DNA of 64,000 bases from Blattamonas nauphoetae (GCA_033064195.1 JARBJD010000069.1:62001-126000), one strand, 5' to 3'. Shown: positions 41,789 to 52,840, counted from the stretch's first letter. Made by a program: numbers and translations. The notes: generated by a model from the sequence alone, not told the origin.

Positions 41789-42367
41789 TCTGACTGGTCT
41801 GCAAATGCTGTAGGATTGGAGTACACAGTCTCCATCACTCATCCAGGCGGCTGTGCGAAGGGCGGTGGAGGGGATGGATTTGGCATCGCCTTCTTCATCA
41901 TTCTCCTCGCTTCCGCAGTGCTATACTTTGCAATTGGAATTCCTATCTGTGTATGTTGGCTATGATCAAGCAGAAAGATCGTTTTCGTTCTTTGGATGAG
42001 ATCGAGGACATCACTGTTCTCATCATCTTCAACTCTACTTGACATTATTTTATCATCACTCATACCCTCTTACTTTTTTATCATTGATTTTCATATTTCT
42101 CTTCTCCCCAGAAATGTGGAATGAAGAAATCCGGAAAGGAAATTATCCCGTTTGTCAACTTCTGGATTGCCCTGCCTGGTCTCTTTGTGGTTTGTCTTGT
42201 TCTCTCTTTGTGATCCACATCTTCTCCGGCCTTTTGTTTACGTCAATTGTTTCTCAACCTTCATTTCTCGCATCATCTCCATTCCCGTGTTTCTCCCCTT
42301 GCAGGAAGGAGTCAAGTGCATGTTCAGCCCCTGTTGCAAGAAGAAGGGATACGACGCTGTTTCATAA
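41789..42367 (+). CDS. Mannose-6-phosphate-receptor/Atg27-like membrane protein, C-terminal exons
   Basis: Three exons with exact phase-0 joins: 41789-41950, 42112-42189 and 42305-42367. They read a lumenal end (SANAVGLEYTVSITHPGGC), a Gly-rich hinge, one membrane helix (FGIAFFIILLASAVLYFAIG), then cytosolic KKSGKEIIPFVNFWIALPGL and a Cys/Lys tail ending GYDAVS. A Gly-rich stalk, a helix, and a G-x-E-x-IP-x3-FW-x2-LP motif are hallmarks of cation-dependent mannose-6-phosphate receptors and Atg27, which cycle between Golgi and endosome. Introns are 161 and 115 bases. Upstream exons (the MRH domain proper) should lie at 41350-41788 but I could not assemble them. Confidence 0.7.
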
Positions 42368-42666
42368 TTCATCGCTTCCAATTGTTGCTATTCACGTCTT
42401 ATTTTCATCGGTCGCCCATTCGGTCGCCGAGTCTGTCAATCGCCTTTACGAAAAATGACTATTCTATTTCCCTGTCCTGTTAGACGTTTTTAGTAAATCT
42501 TGGAGTGACTTTAAGGAGAGAACTGACGGGGATTATGATCGTCCCATTCTTTATTGAGAAAAAGTTGTGGAGTGAAAAATGAGTGAGATAACATATAAAT
42601 TTTTCCGGTCAGACCAGTCGGGTGATTGTTCTTGAGCAAGAATGATAATATGCTCAATCAAACAAC

Positions 42667-43755
42667 CTAGAAAACGAAAGAAATGACGGCGAAGAGGGCA
42701 GCAACAACAGAAGCAACGCTCTTGGCACCGGCAGCATATGTGATTGGCTGGTCAGTGAAGGTGAGGTCGGGAGAGATGACAAGGGTGGCATTGACAGTGC
42801 TGCCCTTCCCGATCTGGCAATCATTGAACAGATACTCAACAGCAACAGAGCCAGCAGCGTGGGTCCACTTGAATTTGTCACTCTTGTCAAGTGTGTGCTC
42901 CCTGTTTGCTTTGACTTTAATGTCGTGAAAGAGAGAGAGCTTCTGGGTGTAGCCCTCTGGGAGACCGGCTTCAGCTGGGAGGAGGGCGTTGCGGAGAGTG
43001 ACTGTGACCTTGTCCTTTGCTCCGTCTTCCTTCTCTCCTGCTTTGACGAGAGCTGATTCTCCAGTCAGCTTGCTGTTGTCAGCGGGGGTGAAGGTGGTCT
43101 CACTTGGAGTATATCCTTCGCATGAGATGGTGTAAGCTGTTCCAGCGAGGAACTTTCCTTCAGCAGCTGCGGTCACAATATCGAGATCGACTGTCTGAGC
43201 CTTGGAATCTTTCGCGATTTTGATGGTGGGACTGATGGTGACATCGCCAGCTGTGAACGTGATGGGGATCTTGGTGTCTTTTTTGACATTATATTTCACG
43301 TTACACTCGAGCGCGTACTTCGTCTGAGTGATGGGAACAATTTGGACACCGAGTTTCTTGGGTTCAATGAAAAATTCGACAGAAGGAAGATCCACAGCAG
43401 GGTCCTCCGAGTTGTGCTGATATGAGTACAAGCTGTACATTGTGTCGAACAGAAGCGACTCACCAATATCATTGATGATGTGAGTGTAGTTCAAGTCATC
43501 TCCAAGTGCCACTGCTTCTGGGATGGTTATTTCGACAAGAACTGGATTGTCCTTGTCAAGGATCGGTGTTTTGACGAACGTGATCACAATAGGCTTGTCG
43601 GCAACGATATCTGTTTTCTGATTGAATTTCATCCACAGTGTGGCAGTTCCAGCATCCGAGTCAATGTTGTCCATACCGAACTCGTCCGGTCCAATGCTAT
43701 TGGATGTAGGACTGCGGAAGCTTGAAGCAGAGAGAAGAGCAAAGATATAGAACAT
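42667..43755 (-). CDS. Secreted, probably GPI-anchored surface protein
   Basis: I choose the internal ATG at 43755 because it gives a clear signal peptide (MFYIFALLSASSFRSPTSNS); an upstream in-frame ATG at 43800 would put basic residues first. The rest is beta-strand-like, Thr/Lys/Asp-rich, with spaced Val-Thr and Pro-Ile-Thr strands (KIPITFTAGDVTISPTIKIA), few cysteines and N-x-T sites. The C-terminus is a small-residue stretch followed by a hydrophobic end with no basic residue after it (SVASVVAALFAVISFVF), the pattern of a GPI-attachment signal. No family recognised. It looks intact and has no intron. Confidence 0.75.
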   Translation of the reverse strand: MFYIFALLSASSFRSPTSNSIGPDEFGMDNIDSDAGTATLWMKFNQKTDIVADKPIVITFVKTPILDKDNPVLVEITIPEAVALGDDLNYTHIINDIGESLLFDTMYSLYSYQHNSEDPAVDLPSVEFFIEPKKLGVQIVPITQTKYALECNVKYNVKKDTKIPITFTAGDVTISPTIKIAKDSKAQTVDLDIVTAAAEGKFLAGTAYTISCEGYTPSETTFTPADNSKLTGESALVKAGEKEDGAKDKVTVTLRNALLPAEAGLPEGYTQKLSLFHDIKVKANREHTLDKSDKFKWTHAAGSVAVEYLFNDCQIGKGSTVNATLVISPDLTFTDQPITYAAGAKSVASVVAALFAVISFVF

Positions 43756-43800
43756 CTTTCTTGGTTTTCGATGGCCCACTCTTGACTTGTCAGTTGTCAA

Positions 43801-45040
43801 TCAAGTTAAGTTGTGAAAACTAGGTCGCTGAATCACCGGTTGGAGTGATGAAATTTGATCTCAGATGGTAGCCGTTTTTTAAATGGATCCTTGCGTATCA
43901 GTGTGTGAAGTCCATTCGGAAGCCCAAGAACAAAATTGATGGGCTGATCACAACAAAACTCTAGAAAGTCGCCTCAGAACATGCTCGTGATGGTGGAATG
44001 ACTGTTCCCAAGCAAAGATCAACGCGGATGAAGGCAGTTCCTTCAAACCTTGAATTATGAAGAGATCAGAGCGGATGCCCTGCGTTGAAGAAGCAGTTGG
44101 ATCGCGAATCGTGATGGAAGCTCATACATGAAATGATAGAGGGCTCTTCGACTGCGTCAGAATGATCAGACAGACACTCCCTTCAAGGTCGGTTCCCGAC
44201 ATCACATTGGATGAATGATGGACACAACCCCGAAACGACAACCCTCAATCGCAACTGAGCGTGTGAAGTGTGAAAGTGACACCGTGGCACGAGGTGATTA
44301 TTGATGGATGTGCCTGGATAATGAATTCACACTTCGGCAACAACATCCTTTCACTCACAGCGACTGTTCATCCAACACGAACTCTGCTTCTGTCCCAACG
44401 ATATGGCGACGTTATTCTGACGAATGGACGCAACAAGTTGGGTTTATTCGACATATCAAGCATCTTCGAAGCCCTAAAACGACACACTTGGGAGATGACA
44501 AGAACGAACAGGAACAAACCAAGAAGAAAAATACAACAAAGAAACATTACTCCTAACCTCACCAGAACATTTGATGATTCTGTGTGGAAAACTGACACCA
44601 ACATCTACAGCATTTCGGCGTTGTGAGCTCCGACACAATCAGAATGTCTCACCCTCTGTCCCTGACATCTCACTTGGCTTTCAGGTTCTTCCACATCAGA
44701 ATAACCCCAAATCCGCAATTTTATTGCGTTTCAGATCGAATTAATATCGAAGAGAAGGTACACGCATTGATCCAAAGTGAGCCTTCACTCCGCCCATGAC
44801 ATCTCAGAACAAACATCATGCAATACGAAATTGCAGAGTTCTGAAACAACTGCAATGAATTCATTTCCATAATTCTCGTTCGTTGACACTTGTCAAACTT
44901 CTGGAACGACATTCACTCTTCTTTGTTCAAAACACATCATCAGAGAAATTTAAAGTGAAAAACAAAAGGAAAGCTTAATGATGAACAGTGGAACCAAAAA
45001 TGTTTGATCGAAGTATCATTATGAAGGAAGAACGAGACAA
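43801..45040. other. Spacer with dispersed-repeat half, no supported gene
   Basis: About 1.2 kb. The stretch 44045-44275 matches 17890-18125 (see that entry). A 118-codon plus-strand frame at 44270-44626 has no recognisable domain and starts inside the repeat flank, so I do not call it. Confidence 0.35.
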
Positions 45041-45963
45041 AAAAATCAACAAACGAAGGCCGAGACGATCCAGGAATGAAGAAGAGAGATGGTGAGGAGA
45101 ATGGAGATAGACGTGTCATGGTGTATGGTTTCTCATTGCTATTGTTTTCATTCCCTCCATCGTTCCCTTCCACAAAATGGTCCCAGTGTGGTGATGTGAG
45201 GGACACGCGAATTTATTGCAAGACGAAGGAGTGGTTGTCGGTCAGCGTTCGCATGTTCTCGTCCCTTCACCCACATCACAATGTGCGAGCACCAACCAGT
45301 CTCCACCATCTTGTCACGGTTGCTTCCAAGAACCCTTCCCGACACTCCCTGCGACTGCCACGTCTCGTTCAGTCGTCTTCGGTCGAGCGCAGTGCGACAG
45401 AGCGAGTGGCGACGAACAGTCCCTTCCTCTCCACACCGTCCGACGAAGAGCATCCTGCATTCCTCCGACTGGCTCAGAACGTCTCAGTTGGAAGAGAGGC
45501 ATCGTGTCTGACTAGAGTTCCTGTTTCGCTACAATTCTTCTTTCGCATCTCTCTTCATCTCTCTTCGGGTGGAGAAGGAGGATGGTTTGGTCGGTGGGGA
45601 TGAAGATGGATGTTGGAGTGCCAGTTTTTCCGAAGAGTCGAGGACGGTGGTCGACGAGGGATTGTTTCTGATGTGGTCACTCATCAGTGCAATCAATCAT
45701 CTTGCCAACACCACATTATCACGCAAACGCAAACTCCCACAAATCGTCACCCTCCAGCCATCCATCAACGAGCAGTGCGAGAGTGGCGGTGGAGGAGAAC
45801 GATAGTGTGGCGACCATCGAGCGAGACTGGCGAGAGAAAACTGGAATCTTTCTGGGAAATATAGACATGTTGTGATGCCAGAGCCGACAAAGATCACACA
45901 CAACCAGTGCTGTCCAAAATAAGGCAGATACAGTTCAAAACGTTCGCTGGTTCCTGTCTATTT
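45041..45963. repeat. Duplicated spacer of the armadillo-gene array
   Basis: Parts of this spacer recur downstream. The stretch from TGGCGAGAGAAAACTGGAAT to the TTGTGATGCCAGAG phrase (45830-45885) matches 47440-47495. The GAGACGATCC...AAGAAG...GAGATGGTGAGGAGAA stretch (45062-45105) matches 52168-52220. The CGAAGAGTCGA stretch (45640) matches 47175. The frames open across it on both strands are not conserved between copies, so I treat it as non-coding. Confidence 0.55.
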
Positions 45964-46937
45964 CTATTCTGGTTTCGGAAGGTTCATTCCCAGAAGTCTG
46001 TTCCATTTGATCGAGTATGTCACAATTCGTCCTCCACTTCTCCCGCTTTTGTCGGTTTGCTGTGTTTCCTCATTCACATCATCGATGCCCTCCTTTCTCA
46101 ACATTCGAACCATTGTCTTCGACATCTGTCCCATTGCTCCCCTTGTTTTGTTCCAATCTCGCTGGGTAAAGCACATAACAAAGAGAAACATCCAATTTGA
46201 GAAACCATATTCTAAAATGTGAGACAACTTGGTATCGTGAGAATGACTGGCACATTCATGACGAAAGCCATTGTTGGTTGGTAATACGGAGATATTGTGA
46301 TGAGTTGGGTGAGGAGGCTCAGAGAACTCTCGCAAAGGCGATGGTCGATGATCGAAAATCGATTTACGCACAAATGGCAGATATACTTCTCCGAAGGAAT
46401 GAGAACTTGGTGCAAAACCGTCTCGTGAACAGATTGTTGTTCATCACAATCTGGAATTTTGAGTGTTGCGAGGGTATCAGGAAAAGTGAACGAGAAAGAA
46501 GCTGTGAGGATGTGGATGAGGTCGATGTGGATATCAACTGCTTCGTCGAATGAAAGAGACTGTGGATCGAGAGAAATGATGAGTTGAGGGATCAGATCAG
46601 CTTTCACGAGGGCAAATCGTTGTTGAGCTGAACAGTTGTGAGTCAGAATTTCGACCATCTTCATTGAAGCTTTGATGATGACCTGACTGGTCGAAGAAAC
46701 AAGCACCACAACGGACTGCACAAACACTGCCAGAGAGTTATCAGAGTTCGATGCAAGACTGCTGAGAAAAGCGTTAACAGAATCGGGAGTCATCGGATTC
46801 AATGATTTCAGAAACATTAAGGCTTTAGGTTCAAGAGAGACATCCAATGCAGGCTGGAACTTCAAAGTGGCAACAAGAGACAGAAAGATGGGAACAAATC
46901 GTCGAAGAGCAACGAATGAACGAGTGAGGTGATGCAC
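45964..46937 (-). pseudogene. Armadillo-like gene, copy 1 (truncated)
   Basis: Reads LSLVATLKFQPALDVSLEPK, FALVKADLIPQLIISLDPQS, LIPSEKYICHLCVNRFSIID and YQPTMAFVMNVPVILTIPSC, then changes frame near 46215-46370 and continues with KTRGAMGQMSKTMVRMLRKE and WNRLLGMNLPKPE. The N-terminal ~40 residues that copies 2-4 share (a FMNW segment) are missing. Confidence 0.65.
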
Positions 46938-47594
46938 GAAGGCCGAAGAAGAGACAGAGGCGTCATGATTTGTGGTTTACCATGGTCTTTGTCTCTTTCT
47001 CCCGAATCCTTCCCTTCCACAGCTCTTCCCACCGCAAACTGTCATGAAGTAGTGGGCGGAGATCGCATTCCATTCAAAGAGAGTGTCGGTGGCAGAAGAC
47101 AGTCGAGACAGGGCAGAGAAGAAGGGATTGGTTGGGGAGGATGAGGCTGTGTTTCGGTTTGTCTGTCTTTCCGAAGAGTCGACGACGATGGTCAGAGGCG
47201 GAAGACAGTCGAGAGAGTGTGGATGTTGATGTTCGAGTCGGGCGGCTGGCGAGTGATGTGCGCAGTTTTGGTGATGACGAATGGCGGGCGAGTGTCGAGG
47301 TGCACAACAATCAGAAAAGAGGACTGTTTCGGTGGAAACAGGGTTGATGTCTCGAGCCACCGACGCATGGCTGAACAGACAGGAGCAGGGCGAGAGTGGT
47401 GGCGAAGGAGAGGATAGCGACCATCCATTGAGAGTGGCGAGAGAAAACTGGAATCTTTCTGGGAAATAAAGACGTGTTGTGATGCCAGAGACGACAAAGA
47501 TGACACGAAAACAGTGTTTGTTGTCCAAAAGAAGCCACAAACGGCGCGAAACTGTCGCTGGTTCTGATCTGTTTCTATTCATGTTCCGGAAGGT
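46938..47594. repeat. Duplicated spacer of the armadillo-gene array
   Basis: Shares the phrases noted at 45041-45963 (for example 47440-47495 against 45830-45885). Frames are open on both strands over most of it, by composition. No gene supported. Confidence 0.5.
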
Positions 47595-48644
47595 TCATGC
47601 CCTGAAGGTTGTTCCATTTAATCGATTTGACAACGATATATCTTCCACAGTATTCCTTTTGTCGTTTCGCAGCTTTTCTTCAATCACATCTTCCATGCCC
47701 TCCATTCTCAACACTCGCAGGACTATATTCCCCATCTCTTGAACTTCCCGTTTTCTGTTCCATTCCTGCTGGGCATCGATCAGTAAGTACAGGAAGGAGT
47801 TGATTGTGCGATCATTCTCGAAGGATGTCAGACAGCTTGGGATCGAGAGAGCGACGGGTATATTCAGGACGAAATCCATTGCGGGTTGATAATAAAGCGA
47901 TATTTCGAGGAATACGAGAAGTAAACTCATGAACTCATTTGAAAGCTCATCTCCGATGATCGAATAGCGGTTCATGCATAAATGCCAAAAATACTTCTCC
48001 GAAGGGACTATAACTTGCTGCAAAACCGTCTCATAAACAGCTTGTCGCTCGTTGTCATCGTCAATTTCCACTTTTCCATGTCTATGCGGAGTCATCAGAT
48101 AGAGAGAACATTCGATGCTTGACATGAGGTTGATCTGCAGTTCTTCTGTTTCGGCAAAAGAAAGAGACTGTGGATTGAGAGAAATGATTATCAGAGGGAT
48201 CAGATCAGCTTTGAGGAGGGCAAGTCGGAACTTCGTGGTACAGCTCCAGATCAGATTGCAGAGCATCTTCATTACAGCGGTTGTGATTGCATGGTGAGGT
48301 GAGGAAATGAGCACCACAATGGACTGGATGAAGTTGGTCAAAGATTCACCAGTCGTTCGCCCATGGCTGCTGACAAAAGCATCGGCTGAAGTCCGATTCT
48401 GGGGATTGACAGATTTGAGGAATTTCGCGGCCTTCGCTTCTAGCGAGACACAAAGTTCAGGCTGCAACTTCATAGTCGCAACAAGAGACCGATAGACTAC
48501 TGCTGGTTCGTGGACAGATTCGCTTTGATCCTCGCTCCAATTCATGAAATGACCGTCATCCACTGAATATGGTAATTGAGGGGAGGACAAATCAGCGCGT
48601 GCTGCGGCTGAGTAGGTGTCTGTTTTGTGGATTATCGTTTTCAT
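47595..48644 (-). CDS. Armadillo-like helical protein, copy 2
   Basis: An intact frame of 349 codons. Order of segments: PYSVDDGHFMNWSEDQSESV, LVATMKLQPELCVSLEAKAA, TNFIQSIVVLISSPHHAITT, LALLKADLIPLIIISLNPQS, LSFAETEELQ, IVPSEKYFWHLCMNRYSIIG, YQPAMDFVLNIPVALSIPSC, VLRVLRMEGMEDVIEEKLRN. All helical, no signal or membrane segment, Ser-rich start. It is one of four tandem minus-strand paralogues and function is unknown. The conservation of PSEKY and of the MEGMEDVIEE end across copies suggests these are functional surfaces. Confidence 0.75.
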   Translation of the reverse strand: MKTIIHKTDTYSAAARADLSSPQLPYSVDDGHFMNWSEDQSESVHEPAVVYRSLVATMKLQPELCVSLEAKAAKFLKSVNPQNRTSADAFVSSHGRTTGESLTNFIQSIVVLISSPHHAITTAVMKMLCNLIWSCTTKFRLALLKADLIPLIIISLNPQSLSFAETEELQINLMSSIECSLYLMTPHRHGKVEIDDDNERQAVYETVLQQVIVPSEKYFWHLCMNRYSIIGDELSNEFMSLLLVFLEISLYYQPAMDFVLNIPVALSIPSCLTSFENDRTINSFLYLLIDAQQEWNRKREVQEMGNIVLRVLRMEGMEDVIEEKLRNDKRNTVEDISLSNRLNGTTFRA

Positions 48645-48767
48645 TGATTAGGAGTCAGCCAGAAAACCTTCGTTATGGGTGAGAAGTAGAAAGCATGCTT
48701 CTGAGATGAAAAGGGCGGCCAAAAGGGACAAAACATCAGCCACCGAAGATTCAGACCGATCGTCGGG

Positions 48768-50487
48768 TCACTCGACTTCACGAACGCTGTTCCTCACCAA
48801 ACACAGAGTGTTTTTGTGTGTTCTGCTTTGTTCATCCATCGGGAAAGCAATCGTTCCTCCAACCATCTGCGGCTCGGACACAACTTCAACTGATTCAATT
48901 TCGACAGCATCGTTCTTCTGATGAAAGTACACAGCGAATCGGAAGGGAACTGGGATGTTCGTGAAGAAGACAGGCTGTGTCATTCCATCTTGCGACAGTT
49001 TCAATGTTCTTTTCCTTCTCGTCCATCTGCCTCCAACACCACACGTTGTCCCTCCCTTCCTTCCAAACATGCTGACCCTCCGTTTCTCATCTTCTCCCTC
49101 TGCATCACGTATCGTCGTGTTGGATCCAAGTCCCATCCTGCTCCTCCCTTCAACCATGGAAAGTATTGTGGGAGAGTCTTGCTCCCCGCATGAGACGAGA
49201 TCATCCCAACTGCGAGATTGCACGTCGGTCCCTTTCTGATTGTGAGCGACAGACGAGCCACAACTGCCCCAAACTCGAACGTGACAAGCGAAGTGTCGGC
49301 AAATTTCAATTTTGTGAAGACATTTCCAGACACTGTCCATCGAGTCTGGTCGAACAGTTCGATCGCTGCTGCTCCAATTTGAGATCGTCCGACAGTTGGT
49401 TGTGTTGTTGGCGATGATGCGAGAGTGGCAGTTGAACGAAGTCCACTCGAATGAGGTGCTGGCTGAAGAGGAGGTTGTGTCTGGTTCGATCTCAATTCAG
49501 CCAACTCTCTTTCCAACGAATGTTCGTTTTGTGGCATTTGCGCAATTCCTTCTTCAAGCTGCAATTCGTTGAACGTTCGGTCTTCAGCTCTGCTTCCAAG
49601 TGCAGCACCTTCTCTTGTTCCTGCCTGCCCGCGTTCCTCTCCTTTTCCAGTTTTTCGTTTTGCTCTCTATCTTTGGAACGGAGTTCATTTTCAGCGTCCT
49701 TCAGCTTGTCCGCTGTCTGTTTGTGCGCGTTCTTTTCCATTTCCAGTTGGTTCTTCCATTTCTCTTTCTCCGAATGGTGACGTTTCTCAGCTTTCTTCGC
49801 TTTGTCCGAGTGTTCTTTGTCGTCGGCGTCCTTCAGTCTCCACACTCCAGAAGGAGTGTTCACGAGGCAACGAAACAATCCAAACGAACATCGTTGAGAG
49901 CTTGTCACTCGAGTCCTTGGGTTCTGAACAGAATACAGGAACTACACAAAGAATGGAGAAGAACAAGGAGGGAGAAATTAGAGAAGAGATGAAACAAAGA
50001 AAGAAACAAACAGGATCCAACATTCGCATCAGTAGCGCGCGTTCTTCCTCTCCAGACGTGTTCTTGATTGACGTCGCCTTGAAAGTAGAGATCTCCCGAA
50101 TCAATTTCACAGGGTTCTGACCCTTGAACGGCGGTTCTCCAAACAGAAGCCAGTGAAGAACAATCCCCAACGCCCACACATCCTATGAGCATGTCGCCCT
50201 TCCTGTTTCCGATTCTATTCGTTCCGGCGACACATACAGTTGAGACCTCACTGAATGCGAGCTGCTCCCGGTTTCCGATTCCGCCGCTCCCAAATCACCT
50301 GAATCAACAAGAAAGTCACAAAAACAAGAAACATTAATGAAAGAAAGACGATAATGAATAAGAATCAAGATAACAGACTCGCTTCTTGAAGATACAAGTC
50401 CACCTTTGTCCCGGTTTCCCACTCAACACCGCCTGTGCCAATCCGATTATCTGGACTCGCGATGTCAAAAGACTTGCCTTGACTCAT
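48768..50487 (-). pseudogene. Decayed kinase/coiled-coil/SPRY gene
   Basis: From about 50487 the minus strand reads a short kinase remnant: KVDLYLQEA, an intron (GTCTGTTA...GATTCAG, about 50301-50390), SDLGAAESETGSSS, YVSPERIES, then an in-frame TAG, then DVWALGIVLHWLLFGEPPF and the end motif NPRTRVTSSQ after another intron (about 49933-50027). The N-lobe and catalytic loop are absent. A coiled coil follows (EKEKWKNQLEMEKNAHKQTA), then a SPRY-like domain related to the 38-39 kb genes (GQRVVLEADGREG; PVFFTNIPVPFRFAVYFH). The frame changes near 49565 and, beside an A-run, near 49010. Kinase plus SPRY in one protein is a plausible ancestral design, but this copy cannot encode it whole. Confidence 0.6.
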
Positions 50488-50523
50488 CCTCTCCTCTCCC
50501 GCTGGACACTGTCCAGCCCCCAC

Positions 50524-50940
50524 TCATGACTGTCTGTGCTCATACGCTGCTCCGCTCTCGTGTTGTTCAGAAGGTTCCCTTCGCCAGCGAGTGTCTCCCT
50601 CACACCCTCCAGCACTGCCATCGTTTGGTGGTATTGACTCGACTGCGATGGCAGTGTCCCAGCTGTCCTTGTACTCATCAGACAGCACCAACGCATGGAG
50701 TGAGCGACGGCGACGATGCCGACTCGTGTGCATTCTGCCAGAATCGCTGCCACTGCAGAGATGACGTGGCAAGTCGCGAGGTGGGCTGTGTCGGTGTTCG
50801 GTCCGCCTTGCTGTGCACGTCGTGGAGTTGGCTTGTGCAGGGTCGGCTGAAGTCCGCCAACAGCGATCTCGTCCTTCCCTCGAGTGCGGTTGGGGTTGGC
50901 TGTGGGACGAGTGACTGGACAGCTGGTCATCAGTTGCGGT
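50524..50940. repeat. 417-base direct duplication, copy 1
   Basis: Almost identical, same strand, to 52423-52840: starts TCATGACTGTCTGTGCTCAT, ends near CATCAGTTGCGGT. I noted about two substitutions by eye. It lies just beyond the 3' end of armadillo copy 3, as its twin lies upstream of that gene's start and beyond copy 4's 3' side. Long frames on both strands are shared simply because the DNA is. Confidence 0.9.
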
Positions 50941-50985
50941 GTCGTCGGCGAGAGCGACGAAAAGATTGCTGGTTCTGGTCCGTTT

Positions 50986-52080
50986 CTATTCATGTTCTGG
51001 ACGGTTCATTCCCTGCAAGTTGTTCCATCCGATCGAGTCAGCAACAATAAAGCCACCTTCGTCTCCGTATTTGTCGTTTCGCAACCTTTCCTCCATCACA
51101 TCTACGATGCCCTCCATTCTCAGCATTCGATGAACTGTCTTCCACATCTGTCGCTGGACTCCCCTTGTTTTGTTCCATTCTCGTTGGGCATCGTTCATAG
51201 AATCCACAATCGACCACATTGAGTTGTCATTCTCGACGAAGGTGAGACAACTCGGTATCGTGAGAAATACAGGCAGAACGAGAACAAATTCCATTGCTGG
51301 AGGATAGTATGGAGATATGTGAATGATAAGGGCGATGAGTGTCAGAAAACATCTGGATTGATCAACATCGACGATCGAGAATCGGTTCAAGCACAAATGG
51401 AGAATATACTTCTCCGACGGGACAACACCGTGCTGTAAAATCGTCTCATAAACATCTTTTTTGTCATCGTCATCTTCAATTCCGAGTCGTGTGAGGCCAG
51501 ATGTAAATGCGAGCCTGAGTGAGATCCGGATGATTCTCAAGAGATGGACGTGAATATCTGCTGCTTCGGTGAATGAAAGAGACAGTGGATTGAGAATGTT
51601 GATGAGTTGAGGGATCAGATCAGCTTTGATGAGGTCAAGTCGGACTTTCGTTGAACAAGTCCAAAATAGAATTCTGATGATCTTCATTGCTGTTGTGATG
51701 ATGACCTGACTGGTTGAAGAAATGAGCACCCCAATGGACTGCACGAAGTTTACCAAAGAGTCAGCGGTGTCTCGACCAAAGCTGTTGAGAAAAGCATCTG
51801 CAGATTTTGTAAATTGTGGAGTCGCACTGGTAATAAATTCAACCGCTTTAGCTTCCAGATTTACATCAAATACAGGCTGGGACTTCACAGTGGCAATGAG
51901 AGACCGAAAGACAATCGTCTTCTCGTTTTCAGATGGAGAGTCGTTTTCGCTCCAATTTAGGAACGGTGAGCAATCCACTGTAAATGGCAACGAAAGGGAG
52001 GACAAATCAGAGTGTACTTGACTTGAGGATGTGTCTGTCTTTGTAATTTTCGTGTTCATTTGGATAGATTCAGCAATCAA
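50986..52080 (-). CDS. Armadillo-like helical protein, copy 3
   Basis: An intact frame of 364 codons with the full family core: SPFLNWSENDSPSENEKTIV, NFVQSIGVLISSTSQVIITT, LDLIKADLIPQLINILNPLS, VVPSEKYILHLCLNRFSIVD, YPPAMEFVLVLPVFLTIPSC, HRMLRMEGIVDVMEERLRND. It ends GMNRPEHE, matching GMNLPKPE and GMNLPKRP of copies 1 and 4. Function unknown. Confidence 0.75.
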   Translation of the reverse strand: MIAESIQMNTKITKTDTSSSQVHSDLSSLSLPFTVDCSPFLNWSENDSPSENEKTIVFRSLIATVKSQPVFDVNLEAKAVEFITSATPQFTKSADAFLNSFGRDTADSLVNFVQSIGVLISSTSQVIITTAMKIIRILFWTCSTKVRLDLIKADLIPQLINILNPLSLSFTEAADIHVHLLRIIRISLRLAFTSGLTRLGIEDDDDKKDVYETILQHGVVPSEKYILHLCLNRFSIVDVDQSRCFLTLIALIIHISPYYPPAMEFVLVLPVFLTIPSCLTFVENDNSMWSIVDSMNDAQREWNKTRGVQRQMWKTVHRMLRMEGIVDVMEERLRNDKYGDEGGFIVADSIGWNNLQGMNRPEHE

Positions 52081-52422
52081 GCACTCGTTATGGGTCAGAA
52101 CAATTCATGTGAAATAAGAAGTATGATATGAAAAAGCGATCCAAAAGTGAAATCAAAAATCAACCAATGAAGACTGAGACGATCCCTGAATGAAGAAGTG
52201 AGATGGTGAGGAGAAAGGAGATGGACTCGTCGTGGTTTGTTGTTTCTCGTTGCGATGTTGTTCATTCCCTCGCACTGATGTCTGTGAAACCAGAAGTGCC
52301 ATCATCTCGTCGTTCCACTTTGGTTCTCTCATCTTCATCTCTCCCTCTGCTTTGAGAGTCCACTCCTCAGTTTCAACAGTCTCAAACACAACTCTCTCCT
52401 CATTTGTCCCGCCCCCACTCAT

Positions 52423-52840
52423 GACTGTCTGTGCTCATACGCTGCTCCGCTCTCGTGTTGTTCAGAAGGTTCCCTTCGCCAGCGAGTGTCTCCCTCACAC
52501 CCTCCAGCACTGCCATCGTCTGGTGGTATTGACTCGACTGCGATGGCAGTGTCCCAGCTGTCCTTGTACTCATCAGACAGCACCAACGCATGGAGTGAGC
52601 GACGGCGACGATGCCGACTCGTGTGCATTCTGCCAGAATCGCTGCCACTGCAGAGATGACGTGGCAAGTCGCGAGGTGGGCTGTGTCGGTGTTCGGTCCG
52701 CCTTGCTGTGCACGTCGTGGAGTTGGCTTGTGCAGGGTCGGCTGAAGTCCGCCAACAGCGATCTCGTCCTTCCCTCGAGTGCGGTTGGGGTTGGCTGTGG
52801 GACGAGTGACTGGACAGCTGGTCATCAGTTGCGGTATCGT
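52423..52840. repeat. 417-base direct duplication, copy 2
   Basis: Twin of 50524-50940. Followed by the pyrimidine-rich tandem array. Confidence 0.9.

Noticed and set aside
44270-44626. 118-codon plus-strand frame
   Set aside because: It begins in the flank of a dispersed repeat, has no domain, and lacks the codon pattern of the clear genes nearby.
50187-50189. Reassigned TAG codon (alternative genetic code)
   Set aside because: TAA, TAG and TGA all end well-supported genes in the window, and this is the only in-frame TAG in a conserved motif, in a gene already broken elsewhere.
50406-51050. Cys-rich plus-strand frame of 214 codons, repeated at 52232-52852
   Set aside because: It looks conserved only because the 417 bases of DNA are a recent duplication. 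The frame ends differ outside the duplicate and no cysteine spacing fits a known domain.
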